From Cryptomeria japonica (taxonomy: Eukaryota; Streptophyta; Pinopsida; Cupressales; Cupressaceae): DNA of 64,000 nucleotides. The position numbers and the translations under genes are program-made. Positions within the stretch are counted from its first letter, which is position 1, and each line of letters begins with the position of its first letter. The notes under the pieces are model-generated. The model searched no databases, was not told the origin of the DNA, and was given only the letters and a program-made list of their open reading frames with translations. The stretch lies in contig NC_081410.1 of the NCBI RefSeq assembly GCF_030272615.1, positions 188,623,619 to 188,687,618 on the forward strand. The letters run 5' to 3'. Below, in pieces: positions 39,968 to 51,692 of the stretch.

Positions 39968-41367
39968 AATGTATGAGGGGCCAAGAAAGGTGGAATGACC
40001 AAGAAAAAAGGTTAAAAGATGAATTGACAAACCAAATGGTTGAGTGGTTTGGAAATGACACCTTTGACAAAACCAAGCTCCTTGAAAAAGCTGGAACATA
40101 TCTAAAGTATGTGAGAGACCAATACAGGACCCATTTGGAGAGGAACCTAAAGTACGAGCGTCCCCCCATGATTCCAGAGAGGGAGTGGAAGGACCTGATT
40201 TTGGATGCCAACGAGAGAATTGAAAGGAAAAAAGGAAATACACCAGTAGACGCCAGAAGAAGGTACGGGATACTATTAAGAATGTAATTATCTACTAATT
40301 AATTACTCTTTATATTTATATAATCTAACATATTTCAAACTTTTTATAGACTGAGTGACACGTCAAAGGCAACCAAGGCAAGGCAAGAAAATCATGGGCA
40401 ACACAAACTCGGCTCTGGTGGTTACATGAAACTTGTTGCACGAATTGTAAGTATCTCATGTAAACTCCCATATTGTCTCAAAATATTAATAAATTGCAAA
40501 TGTTTTTTTTTATCAAACAATGCAAGCAAAATTCATAGTACCAAGCAAAAATGCAGGGCTCTGAATTCAATAGAGCGCCCATAGAAGATGACAAGAGAAT
40601 TGCCTACCAACAAGGCTATTCAGCCATGGCTGATTGGCTACAAGAATTGAGTGGGCATACACAACATTCGAGTGCATCCATCACACAGGTAAATATGGTA
40701 AATGGAAGTTGTTTCAAAATGAATACTTTACCAATAATCTAATTGATGTTGAGTTCCAACATAAAGTGACTATATTTGTTTTAAATAAGCAAGCAATGAT
40801 AACAATGTGCATGTCATTGGAATGCAGCCTGCTAATTGTGAAACACCACCTGCGCATGAACGTCCGGATGTGCATCCCAGTAGTGGAGGTATTCATTTGC
40901 TATTCAAATTTATTTTTTTAGCTATTAATACAATTAAACATCTTAATTTGTAATTAGAGTAGTAATTAATGTAACCTTTCTTGTTAATATTTTAGAGCAT
41001 GTAGTCAGTGGTGAGCAAGTGGAGCATGATCTGGGTACACAACCTCAAGAACGTGATGTTCCCCACTCAGGTGAAGAGGACCGTGGTGTTCATCATGTTG
41101 AGGTTGAGGCTACACGAAATGATGTGGCCCCATCAAGTAAAGAGCACAACAATTATGTTCTCTAAATTAATGAAATACTTGTAACAATAATTTTTTTTTT
41201 TTTTGAATTTAACCCATTTCTTTGTTATTGCAGAGGACCCCCCTTCACTTCAGTGTCCTCGTCCTCAGTATAGGACTAGGCATACATTGAGATCACGAGC
41301 AGTTGGCGGAACATTTGCAGAGGAGGGAAATGATGAAGACATCGATGTTCCACTAGTCTTTCCATAG
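39968..41367 (+). pseudogene. second CACTA gene, Transposase_24 (Ptta/En/Spm)-like
   Basis: Exon to about 40263 reads MVEWFGNDTFDKTKLLEKAG, then YLKYVRDQYRTHLERN, YERPPMIPEREWKDLI and NERIERKKGN. After an intron (donor near 40264, acceptor TTTTATAG at 40349), KARQENHGQHKLGSGGYMKL and VARI end at 40447 before GTAAGT. Further exons at about 40555-40688, 40829-40889 (PPAHERPDVHPSSG), 40996-41165 and 41233-41367 (RPQYRTRHTLRSRAVGGTFA, ending VPLVFP). The W-K-D-L plus G-S-x-G-Y/S segments match the Transposase_24 family often encoded beside TNP2. It may correspond to the accessory DNA-binding protein. The C-terminus is Gln/Glu/His-rich. Few stops are visible. Confidence 0.65.
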
Positions 41368-42457
41368 CTTCAAAGAAAAAACAAAGAAAGAAATGATTGT
41401 AATCTAACTTATTTGATAATGACTGATTTTTATGTGTTAGTGAATGTAATTATGTGCTAATTAATGGTTATGGATGATATGTGTTAATTAATATTGATGA
41501 ATGTTGCGTGTTAATTAATGTTAATCAATGTTATGTGTTAATGAACATTATGTGATATTAATGAATGAATGCTATATTTTATTAATGGTAGAAAGAATTA
41601 ATGAATGAATGTTATAAGATGTTAACGGGGAATTTAGAGTGATGTTGGGGGGGGGAAGGAGGGGCCAAATGAGCTTCCACCTTCACGTGGTTGGCCTTGT
41701 TAAGTAGAGAATATTAAACTATTCTCGAAACCAAGCGAAGCTCAACAAGGTAACACACTTTTCAATATTTCATTATGTTGCACAGTTAATCTTATTGAAT
41801 AATGTATATTGAATCTTAATTGTAGGATCCAACAGAGCCAACACGAACAATAACACCACGAGTTGCTAGGTATAATGAACTCCCATATTGTCTTGTCTTT
41901 ACACGAACAATATGAGTTGCTTCTAGTGTTGATATCCAAGGTGGGATTGCAAAAGTTATGAATATGCCTCATCCTTGTAAGTTTTTTTATTACAACTCCT
42001 AATTCTTGAGACTAAACTTTTTGTTCTTGATGTTTTTCACTAGTTGTCATAACCTCTGACTTTGATGCTTGTGCCTTAATAGAACTAGATGTTTCTTTTA
42101 TGCATACTTGGTCAAGGACTGCATTATGATGCTATAGGGCTACAAACTAAGATTATTTATTGTATTGAGTTCCACATTTGACATGAGTTTCCCTATGACT
42201 GCTATGCACATTTATATATATACACTATTTCTAGTCTGTATATTGATATTAATTTGGAGAAAATATTACAAAACTTAGAGTATTCTCCATAAGACTAGAA
42301 AGAAGCTCAGATAAATTTCTGCAGCATTTTCTTAGAATTACTTGCGATTGTTTTTTTAGGAGTCCTGGTATCCATTTATAATAGTATGGATGCATACAAG
42401 CTTTGGATCCTTCAAAAGAAAGTTTGTTACAAACAACCGGTCATTTTCAAGAAGCGG
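41368..42457. other. no gene recognised; AT-rich with short TGTGTTAATTAATG repeats
   Basis: 41425-41600 repeats ATGTGTTAATTAATG-like words. A G9 run occurs at 41646-41654. Some exon-like text lies at 41826-41980. I see no transposon end that mirrors 32960. Confidence 0.4.
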
Positions 42458-44310
42458 TTATAAGTCCTTTTCAGCATCTGCGGCTTCCTTTGCTTGTTGT
42501 TTTGTTGGAACCTCATGTAACTGCTCCCGAGCATCTTCTTTCTGTCCCATATACTTATCTTTCCACTCCTGATACACATCATCACTAGGCCAAGTAAAAC
42601 TAGCAATCTTCTGTTTCATATCTTCTAGCCGCTTCCAAGTGACTCGTACATGCCCAATCTCTATTTCTATGAAACCATAATGAGATTTCACTTTTTCAAT
42701 TTCCTCAATTGTTTGGACAAATAAGGATGTGTCATCGGTACTAATAATCTGATTGATCCTTAGGGACAAATTGCGGTCCACCTCCTTTAACCAATTCTTC
42801 TCTTCCTTTAGCTAGACAGGACCAATGAAACCTCCTGGAAACATTTCAAATTTATGATTTGCATATTCTTTCCTATAAAGTTGGGCTTTTCTTTTTATAC
42901 CTGCTCCTTCCACTAAAAGAATATTCATCTCTTTTATAAACTCACATGTGGACCTTAGATTGTCATTCTCTTATGCATCTGCATGGGAAGAACACATGAG
43001 CTCTAACTCTTTACCTCTAGGCACCCACTTATTCAGGATTGGTTCCAAAGTGGCTTCTTCTTCTCTCAATTTAATAAAATCTCAAGAATCCTCTTCATAT
43101 TTATGTATACATTGGAGGTTTTTACTGAGTCAGCAAAATTCAAGATGGTGGCTTTCACCTTCTCCTCATATTTATTTGCATACAATGTCTGAGCTTGTTT
43201 CAATTTTTCCAACTCATGTTGGACATTTTCAAGTAATTGGGAACTAGAAGGCATAGGAGAAGGGGGATATTCAATGATGGGACTAGTAGAAGGGGGTCTT
43301 GCTGGAGAGGAGGCTATCATGAGTGTAGAAGATTCACCGGGATGATATTGACCTACCAGTTGACTCTGGAGTCTAGCAATTATGATGTCTCTGTTGGCTA
43401 TTCCTTCTTTAGCATCATTGTAAGCTTTTAAAATAGTCTCCAACTTCAATTGGAGATTATCCTTTTCTTGTGCCTCTTTCTCTGTCATCGCAACACTAAA
43501 TTTTGCAGTCTCTAGGACTGTGCTTGCAGCTTCCACTACCCCTGTGTCTTGGACTCTTTTAACTATCATGCCTCCTAAGAGGCTAGAATCTGATGCATCC
43601 TTCCTTCTTTTGTTTTCATCCTTCTTTAAAGACCACATGACAAGAGCAGCATTATCTTTGCTGAATGTCACTCCTTCCATAGGCTTTGTTTCTTTCCTCA
43701 CTGCATCAAGTACTAAGGCATCAGCTACATCCCATTCAGGGAGAATCAACACATCAACCTTTGCTACCATTTCTCTTCCTTTCTCAGGGGTGATTGCTTT
43801 GAACTCCTACATCATTTCTTGCTTAACTACTTCTTCTACCTGAGTTGTAATTTTAAGAGGCTGCTCACTTTTCCTTTGTTCACATCTAGTCTTGAATTGA
43901 TCAATATTTTGCTTCCATAGAAACTGTATAAAAGCTCTTGATGTGACAAAATTACTGTCAGCTAGGAATTCTTCACTAGCTTGCTTAATAGTAAGGTCCA
44001 TTTCTTGGCCCTTTAACTCACCATCAGTCAAATCCATTTCAGCATTAGGTGGCTCTTCGGGCATCCCCTCTTGGGTATCCTCATAGGTATAGGCAATCTC
44101 ACCGAGACTCCCTAACTGCAATAATTGTTCAGCCATAGCTTGTTCATCTCCAATGTGGATAGGCGACTGAGATGGAGAATATTGAGGCTCATCAGTTTCA
44201 ATTTTCTTTCCCACTCTCTGCTTCTTAGGGGAATCCTGGATGTCAATGACATCTTCAATTTTCCTCTTCCCTTTTGAAGTGGAAGGCTCACCTGTCACTG
44301 GCATTATCAT
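42458..44310 (-). pseudogene. large unrecognised retroelement-associated ORF
   Basis: Minus frame from ATG near 44310: KGKRKIEDVIDIQDSPKKQR (nuclear-localisation-like), an acidic stretch, then SRAFIQFLWKQNIDQFKTRC. An in-frame TAG near 43807 precedes LPEWDVADALVLDAVRKETK, KRRKDASDSSLLGGMIVKRV and a coiled-coil-like QLKLETILKAYNDAKEGIAN segment. After a frame change near 43070 come EEATLEPILNKWVPRGKELE and, at 42781-42458, LSLRINQIISTDDTSLFVQT and a Lys/Glu-rich end. About 600 residues in all. No known domain. It begins right beside the LTR-B end segment in the same orientation, so it probably belongs to a Copia-like element, not to the CACTA transposon. Function unknown. Confidence 0.5.
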
Positions 44311-44320
44311 AGTGTACTTT

Positions 44321-44433
44321 TAGATACTCCATACACCAAACCATAATCCCAATGAACCAATTTACAATCACTGGAGCAGGAATATGTTGACATCAATGAC
44401 AACAACATATCCAAGCAATAGGAATGTCCAACA
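44321..44433 (-). mobile_element. LTR-B, segment 3 of 3
   Basis: Matches 45158-45271 and ends GTCCAACA, followed by TACCA (44434-44438), the duplication partner of 13587-13591. About 235 bp of LTR between segments 2 and 3 are missing. Confidence 0.8.
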
Positions 44434-44438
44434 TACCA

Positions 44439-45271
44439 CTCTCTGATAATGCAGACACAAACTTAACATCTAAATTACATGACTATATCACCTATTTATA
44501 CAATTAATCAACCTTGACAACAAGGTTAGCTAAACCCTCAACTGACAATTATAAAATTACATCGTGCACAATACAAAGACCGACCACCAAACCAATATAA
44601 TGATATACATGGCATAACATGGACCTAAATCAAATTTCCAAATACACAACACCACCGGAAATCTCGCCAAGATCAACTGCAACACGCTACACCACTAGGA
44701 ATACCACATAACATGAAGAGCGTCACCATATCATGAAAATCACCAAAAAATTGCACAAAGATCAATGCAAAACATAAAAACAAATAGGACACAACTAGGA
44801 AACACCAACAAGCATGTTAAAATCATCAGTAACAGCTGCACCAACACCACTTATCAAATTTTCATCGATCAACATCTGAACCTCAAGAGCACTCAAATAG
44901 CAGCAATTGTCACAAAGAAAGATAACTCTTAGAGTACCAAATCACGAACCATCTGAAATGAAGATACATAAAAAATCCCTAACAAACTCCCAAAACCGCA
45001 ATTCAAGATCTGGTCACGGCAGAATATATCGGAGGAAATACCGAACTCTGCAAAGTACTGATAAAAAAAAAAACTGCAAACCGGATCACATGATATGATC
45101 AATTAAGCTTCCCAGATCACTGAATACAATACAAAAAGATATAATGACACTGGAAATACTCCATACACCAAAACATGCTCCTAATAAACCAATTTGCAAT
45201 CACCGGAACAATAAATCACAGGAATATGTTGGCATCAATGACAACAACATATCCTAACAGAATGTCCAACA
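44439..45271 (-). mobile_element. Copia-A 5' LTR, outer part
   Basis: Continues 13092-13591 after the insertion. It contains the uninterrupted CACCTATTTATACAATTAAT site that shows where the Tat element integrated in the sister copy, and ends GTCCAACA. Confidence 0.85.
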
Positions 45272-45427
45272 CACCTAACTACCTTTCATAACAACTTAGA
45301 ATAACCAATTCAGGTAACCACTTAGTGTAACTACCTTGGATAGACACTTCTAATAACTACTTAGAAAATAGACTTAAAATAGACACTTAGAATTGTTGAA
45401 CAACTCTGAAAGCTAAGAGGGGGAGGG
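45272..45427. mobile_element. short spacer and first ~37 bp of another Copia LTR
   Basis: 45391-45427 reads TTGTTGAACAACTCTGAAAG... and closely resembles the LTR start that follows at 45428. This suggests an LTR inserted close to the end of a related LTR. Confidence 0.45.
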
Positions 45428-46364
45428 TGTTGAACATCTAGAATACTAAGAGGGGAGGGGTGAATCAGTATTCCCTTGAACTTATTAAAAAATTTAAACA
45501 ACAAACCGCATAACATTACTTAGGTAAAGAAATAACAAGATAGCAGAAAAAAGAGTACACCACATAACACAAAGATTTATACATGGAAAACCCAAGATGG
45601 GAAAAACCACAAAGAGGGTTAACTCTCAGCAATATTTAACAAGTTACAATAATACAAAAATAGGTTTCTCATTGCCAGATGGACTCATTGTCCACAGTAT
45701 GATGGCTTACAACCAAAAGTACAAAAATGAACTGTTATCTTTGCATCTATCATATGCATGAGATACAGTTCCAGTTAAGTGCATAATATATATTACAATC
45801 TTTGTACAAAAACACTTTCACATTCATTGTCTAATCGCACATACTATACACCATATCATATGATAAAAGAGATCATCTCTATAAACATTTCTAGCTAACT
45901 GCATTATATATAAAATAGGTCTTCATGAAGTTAGCTTTAACTATATCAAAGGATAAGCTCCAAAAATCCTTTACACACCATGCTATATTGATTATATTAT
46001 ATTGAAGAAGTCAGCCATAACACAAAAGACTTCCCCCATAACTTGAAATACAAAACATCTAACCTACTGATGATTCCTGATGGGACCAAACAAAAAATGT
46101 CATGTTGCATTAACTAAGAAAAATAGAGTACCTTATTACTAGACTCATGACAAAGCTATAATCACATATCAACACCAGAAAGATCAGATGTAGTCGTCGG
46201 AAGAGATATAAACCATGATCTTGAAGCCTTATGTGATTTTTGGACCAATAATCATGCTAGACTTTATGAAGCTTGTACCAGATTGTGCTGCATGTGAAGC
46301 TTATGCCAAAATGTGGCAAACCAATTTTGTTGGATCCAAAAACATCAATGACAATATTCTAACA
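45428..46364 (-). mobile_element. Copia-type 3' LTR (Copia-C)
   Basis: TGTTGAACATCTAG...ATTCTAACA, 937 bp, with the Copia-typical GAGGGGAGGGGTGAATCAGT at its plus-strand left end. On the minus strand it is preceded by the polypurine tract ACAAAGGGGGAGAT. Confidence 0.75.
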
Positions 46365-46379
46365 ATCTCCCCCTTTGTC
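46365..46379 (-). other. Copia-C polypurine tract
   Basis: GACAAAGGGGGAGAT on the minus strand directly before the LTR. A second PPT-like tract lies at 46505-46519 and a third at 46567-46576, as in Copia-A. Confidence 0.65.
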
Positions 46380-46499
46380 ATTGATGGCAACATTGTATAT
46401 ATGTGTGCAAAAAATTAAAAAAAGACTTATTCATTCAACCTATTCAACCTGTACATATTCACTTCTTTTGTACAGTTGTTACAATTTTATATTTACATA

Positions 46500-47832
46500 T
46501 ATTCACTCCCCCTTTGACATAAATAGAAAAGGGTGTGGACACAAATTGTACAAACAAAAAAGAAAAACTCCCCCTGAGAATAATAACCATATAAAAAAGA
46601 TTAGCTCTAGAAGGTTCTTTGATCTTCTAAATGTGTGCAGACCAAATACCTTCACTGCTGGTCCATTGCTAAATGGCATCTCTGAGAAGGGCAAACCGAA
46701 TTTGGAGAGCCACAAGTGTATTTTCAGCGTCTTCAATGGAACAAGGTTTGGAGAACGTGAACTGTTGTGAATTGGAGAGGGCACGATTCGTGAGATGCAA
46801 TCATTGCACATGTCCCTTAACTGTCTAAGAGGGATACTGATGTTGTCCCTTTGCTGCTAAAGCTCAAAGTATTTTTTGTGTAAATCTTCAATGGTTTTCC
46901 TTCCAAATTTGGAGAGTTCTTGAGCTAGTTGAAAAGAGGGAAATGTCATCATGTATTTTTTACTCAATTGTGTCAATCTCTTTCCAAATACTCTTGGTAG
47001 CAGTTGGCCACTGCAAACTATAAAGATAGATTGTATTGCTAGTGGAGAGACAAGATTGACCTTGCACAATAAGTTGGCATAGGTCTCCATTTGTTGATGC
47101 ACATTTACTTTTCAAATCAGATAACAATTTTTCTTTTTTAGCCTCTTTTCATGAACTATCTAAGATTCTAGAGTGGAGTAACTTTTGATAGGTTTTACCG
47201 GACACTTGCATTTATCAAGACTAGAAGATGATGGATCAACATAACTATCTGGAATATAACTTTGAAGAGAAGATATCATGTCCTCAATCACTTTGTTCAT
47301 TTCTTTCAATTCATCATACACATCCTTTTCAATTGAAGCCTGAATGGCTTTACCAATTTGAAACTTCTAAAGGAAACAATATTTTGAGATCTACAAGAAA
47401 CATGGAAGAAGCAATAAGTTGGAATGATAGTGGAGTGCAGGCAAGTTTTATAGTGTGTCGGAGCTAGAACTGGCTTCCACCCTTTCAGTGGTATCAGTCG
47501 GTGTGGCACGTTCTTCAAATGAAACTTTCTCTTCTACTTCATTCTCTTCCAGATCCTTTTCTACTACTTTATCCTCTTTCTCTTTATTCTCTTCCACTTT
47601 TGAACTATTGGTGGGAACATTCAAAACAACAGTGGCATCAGTTGCATTTACCGGAGGATTTTATTTCACAACAATAACATTAGGCACAATATTCTCAGAT
47701 ACAACATCATCTGAGATAACCTTTTCATTAACAATGTTGTCAATGACATCTTCAGTAGACATGTTTTACAAATATTTAATAATCAGTAAAAGACCAAATT
47801 TGATTGAAATGGATTTATCATTATTGATGTAG
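46500..47832 (-). pseudogene. Copia-C internal ORF, unrecognised, Lys/Glu-rich
   Basis: Minus frame from about 47760: MSTEDVIDNIVNEKVISDDV, ENKEKEDKVVEKDLEENEVE; after breaks, 47102-46857 FPSFQLAQELSKFGRKTIED and LHKKYFEL, then 46811-46503 MCNDCISRIVPSPIH. It lies where the 3' part of a Copia element is expected but shows no pol motif. The opening MSTEDVID and the charged composition recall the ORF at 42458-44310. Function unknown. Confidence 0.4.
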
Positions 47833-47849
47833 AATGCCTAACAAAATAT

Positions 47850-48636
47850 TGTACTACACAACAACTAAATTTCTCTACATCAACATAATTTCCCAATTTG
47901 GGTGTCCCTTAAGCATCAAAAGTGACCTGGGGAAGCATTTTGTGAACAAAACTATAAAGGAGACACTAGATAACTTTATTATCACACATAAATAGAGAAA
48001 CCCCTACCACCCACAAGTCAATGGGGTGATTGAAGCAATAAATGAGATCCCAGGGACAACTCTCACTAAGGTGTGTAATGCAAATAGAACTTATTGTAAC
48101 AATGAGACACTACTAGTTATTTGCACTTACCAGACAACATATAAAAGGGCTACCTCACATACCCCCTTTGAACTAGTATATGGCCTGGAAGAAATCCTGC
48201 CCATTAATTTCATTGTTAATAACCTCTAGACAACATTAACACTATGGCTTATTGATGAAAAATCTATGAAGTAGCACTTAGAGGAAATAGACAAACTAGA
48301 GGAAGACAAACAATTGGTAGAAGGTCACTTGTTGGTAGAACGTATAAGGAAGAAAACCTAGCATGACCAAAACCTAGGGACAAAATAATTTAAGATTGGA
48401 AATATTGTCCATTTATATGAAAGCAAGTTTAGGAAGCAAGACAAAATTAAAGTTTTTTGCTTAAGACCTTACAAAATCAATGATATTCTTGACTTCGGAG
48501 CAATTCGATTGGAGAATTTAGATAGAAAGATCATATTGTTCTATGTTAATGGAGAAAGGTTAAAACACATCCACCATGATTTGGGACAAGGTTGACTTGA
48601 ACTTGAGGACGAGTCAAAGCTTTAATGCGGGGATGA
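47850..48636 (+). pseudogene. Ty3/Gypsy integrase C-terminal part
   Basis: Reads FGCPLSIKSDLGKHFVNKTI (second catalytic Asp), NPYHPQVNGVIEAINEI (Glu), then YQTTYKRATSHTPFELVYGL and, after stops near 48229 and 48359, FKIGNIVHLYESKFRKQDKI and VNGERLKHIHHDLGQG. This is the standard end of a plant Ty3 integrase and runs straight into a polypurine tract and LTR. The N-terminal part and the rest of pol are missing. Confidence 0.82.
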
Positions 48637-49084
48637 TGTTGGCCAAAAAATGGTATAAAGACATCGGTGTGGAGATATACTACTATAAACCAGAAATAAG
48701 GTTCCAAAATGTCTACTTTAGAAGATAGGACATACTTTAGGGATAGTATATAAGGGCTATGTCCCCTTTAAGAGATATAAGTAGAGAAAAGATATCTATT
48801 CACCAAAATAGATGATGTATGGACGATATAGAAATATTATGTAGAAGAGATACATGTATAAAGAAGACATAAGGAATGTAATGGTGATATATTGATATAT
48901 GAATATAAATACTTCATATTTTAGGTCATTTATATTTATGTAGTATTTTATTCTCATTTACTTCTTAGATAGGATCTGGAATATGCTGCATCAAATGGAT
49001 TAAGTCTGGGGTATAAAGACTACAACTACATAAATTGTTTGGGAACAAAAATTCAATTAGTATCCTTCATATTTTTTGCTAACA
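48637..49084 (+). mobile_element. Ty3/Gypsy 3' LTR
   Basis: TGTTGGCC...GCTAACA (448 bp) follows the G-rich AATGCGGGGATGA. TTGGCATTATAG immediately after its end could serve as a primer-binding site of a second element sharing this LTR. No target duplication was found. Confidence 0.65.
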
Positions 49085-49500
49085 TTGGCATTATAGAAGT
49101 TCCTTATAATTGGGACATGTCTCATTATTTACTTTTGGCAACTTTTTAGTTTAATTTTTGCATCATGCATTTAATGTTTGTATCAAGGGTAGTTGTCATC
49201 CTACCTCGTCACCTTATCATTATAAGGAAGGTATCTCATGTACATTTGGTATGCTCAATTATCATTTCAATCAATATGGCATTGTTGAAGCAATCTTTCT
49301 TGCATTCTCTCTTGTGGAAGTTGTTTTGGTCTTTTAGGGATCTTGGGGGTTTTGTGGAGTCACCTAATCACTCCAATAAATATATTGTCATTGTATTTAA
49401 TCACAATTGATAAGAAGGGTATTGAAAATCTTATTTTAGGCACAAACCTTAGGTAGAGGACCATTGGTATAATTGTATAGATGATTACGATGTGAGAATC
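49085..49500. other. no gene recognised
   Basis: Short frames only. Possible leader if the LTR at 48637 also acts as a 5' LTR. Confidence 0.3.
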
Positions 49501-51692
49501 AGGGATTATTGCATGATAGACTTGAGTATTTTCAATTGAGCTTTGGAGATGTCAATTACAAAGGAGGCCAAGGCCAAAGACAATGAAAACAAGTTACATC
49601 CCTTATGTAATTCAAAGAAAATATATGACATTTCTATCTACAATGTGGACCCTTTTTTTGAGGAGATAGAACACATGGATAGTAGGGCAAGGCATATGGT
49701 TAGATGGACACAAGAATGGATCAACAAGGCCTATCCAATGGATCCTATACCACAAGTGAGAGGTCTTCCTTGACAACAAAAAGAAATTACATCAAAGAAT
49801 AAGAAGCCTCCCCCTTCTATAGGACCATCCACCTCTATTAATCAAATAGACATACAGGAGCAGTCATTGGAAGGATCCCAATAAATTTTCCAAAGGTTTT
49901 ATATAGACCAAAGAGGAGGAGTTCAAAAGGTTCCCTCTACAAGAAAGGAGAAACCCACCACTCATGCTACTACTTTTTCTACCACTATTACTCCTACTTT
50001 GAAAGGAGTGGGGCCATCAAAGACTAAAGATAAGGATAAGAAAGAACCCAAGAAGATACCTAGGGTTTACAAAATATTGAATAAAGGTCCTAGACACTTG
50101 GTTGTTAATTCTTCTAAGGAAGAAGAAGAAGAATTTGAAGAGACACAACTTGATAGGAAGAAGAGGACTAGGTTGGAGGTTCTTAGTGGACAAGAAAGGA
50201 GTGTTCCTCCTCTACCTACACAAATTGAACAAGTAGTTTCCCCTACAGAGCCACCATCTACACTAGATAAAGATACTTTTATTCCTTCTTCTACACAATT
50301 TGGATAACAAACAAAAACAAATCAATGGGAGGATTCAAATACAATTAATTTGGAGGGTATTGAGAAAGGGATAAGAGAGGCTAAAGTTCCATTGCCCAAT
50401 GTTGAAGCTGAAAGAGTTAAAGAGGAAAAGTAAAAGATAGAAGAGGACCTTCCCCAACATAAAGTACAAGATGAAGAAATAGGAGAAGAGGGTGATAAAG
50501 GAGATGGTGCAACAAGGGACTCAAACCAAGAGAATAAAGAAAGTGAAGAAGCATTGCACACAATGCTTGGAGGATAATGTATTGATGAGGAAAATAATGA
50601 AGATGAGGATCAACACCAAGATGAAGAATTTTAGGACCATCATAATGATTAGGTTCCAAGTAATCATCAACAAGAGTAAATTAGTCAATAACATCGGAAG
50701 GATGGGCACGACAAAGAAAGACATATTCAAGAAGAACATGAGCACAATGAGGAAAATCAAGAGCAGAAAATAGATGGTGATCCTTAGACCCATACAAAGC
50801 AACATCACCTTAGAGATGAAGAAGCAAAGAAGAAGAATATAGAGAAGAAGAAGTGTTCAAGGAACAAGATGAAATGGCCTTAGGGACATCAAAAACTTTA
50901 GTAGGAGTTGGTCATGGACAAGCACTTGTTTGGTTGAGCCAAAAAATCCAAGGAAGATAAAAGAGATATAAGGAATTGCAAGAGGAAGACTTTGTTGTCT
51001 TGGAGAAGATATTTAAAACTCTTAAGACCAATAAGAAGGAAAGAAAAATGTTTGTGGTAACAACCAATGTTCGTGGCCAGCAAAGGGCACAAATATATGT
51101 ACCCTTACTAAATAAATCTAAAAGATTAAATGCAAGTGCATGATTATCAAATTCATGAAGTGGACCTTAGGGTACAAACTAGATAAGGTGAAAACACTCA
51201 TTGTAGCAATTAGTGACCTCCATATTCTAAAGGATACAAAAAGATGAGAATACCAAAGAATAGTATAAAGCATAAGTTGAAGAGTTGAAGAAGTACATCA
51301 ACGACCTCTTTGGCCCTCTAGACTCTATTACACATTGTACAAGGCTACAAGCTGCATTGGCCCCAAAGGCTAGGTTTCATGGTAAAGATAGTTTTTTCAT
51401 AGCTACAAGTTAGAGTGGAGAAAGGATATTGAAACTATCGATGACTACATTTAATAAAGTTTTGAAGTTGTATCATTACATAACTAGCCAGATGAATATC
51501 TTACATAATATGATAACTAGAGAAGATGAAGGAACACACATAAATGAAACTATCCTCGTGTGGGAGGACTATCTTCCCATACTTAACATCATGAAAGCCT
51601 CTAATGAGGACAAGTTACTCAAGGCCCAAGGAATGGATTGGAGTAATCAATATGGTCATCACTATATACAAGGAAAACCAAAGATAGAATAA
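49501..51692 (+). pseudogene. decayed Lys/Glu-rich retroelement ORF, unrecognised
   Basis: One plus frame can be followed through stops: 49543-49773 (NVDPFFEEIEHMDSRARHMV, RWTQEWINKAYPMD), 49880-50307 (KKIPRVYKILNKGPRHLVVN, SSKEEEEEFEET), then an acidic Glu/Asp/His/Gln-rich stretch to about 50800. In other frames follow 50870-51120 (KIFKTLKTNKKERKMFVVTT) and 51270-51692 (VEELKKYINDLFGPLDSITH, WEDYLPILNIMKASNEDKLL, YGHHYIQGKPKIE). More than ten stops. No known domain. Context after a Ty3 LTR suggests the internal region of a non-autonomous element. Confidence 0.45.

Noticed and set aside
41425-41441. Candidate 3' end of the CACTA element (ATGTGTTAGTG, 10 of 11 matching the inverted 5' terminus)
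   Set aside because: The word belongs to a local TGTGTTAATTAATG repeat, lacks the subterminal CCGTCGG words, and has no 3-bp duplication.
44310-44314. TAGTG directly before LTR-B segment 3 as the CACTA 3' end
   Set aside because: Beyond TAGTG it does not mirror CACTAATACATTTGG, the flanking triplets AGA and TAC differ, and it lies at the start of an unrelated minus-strand ORF. Kept only as a possibility.
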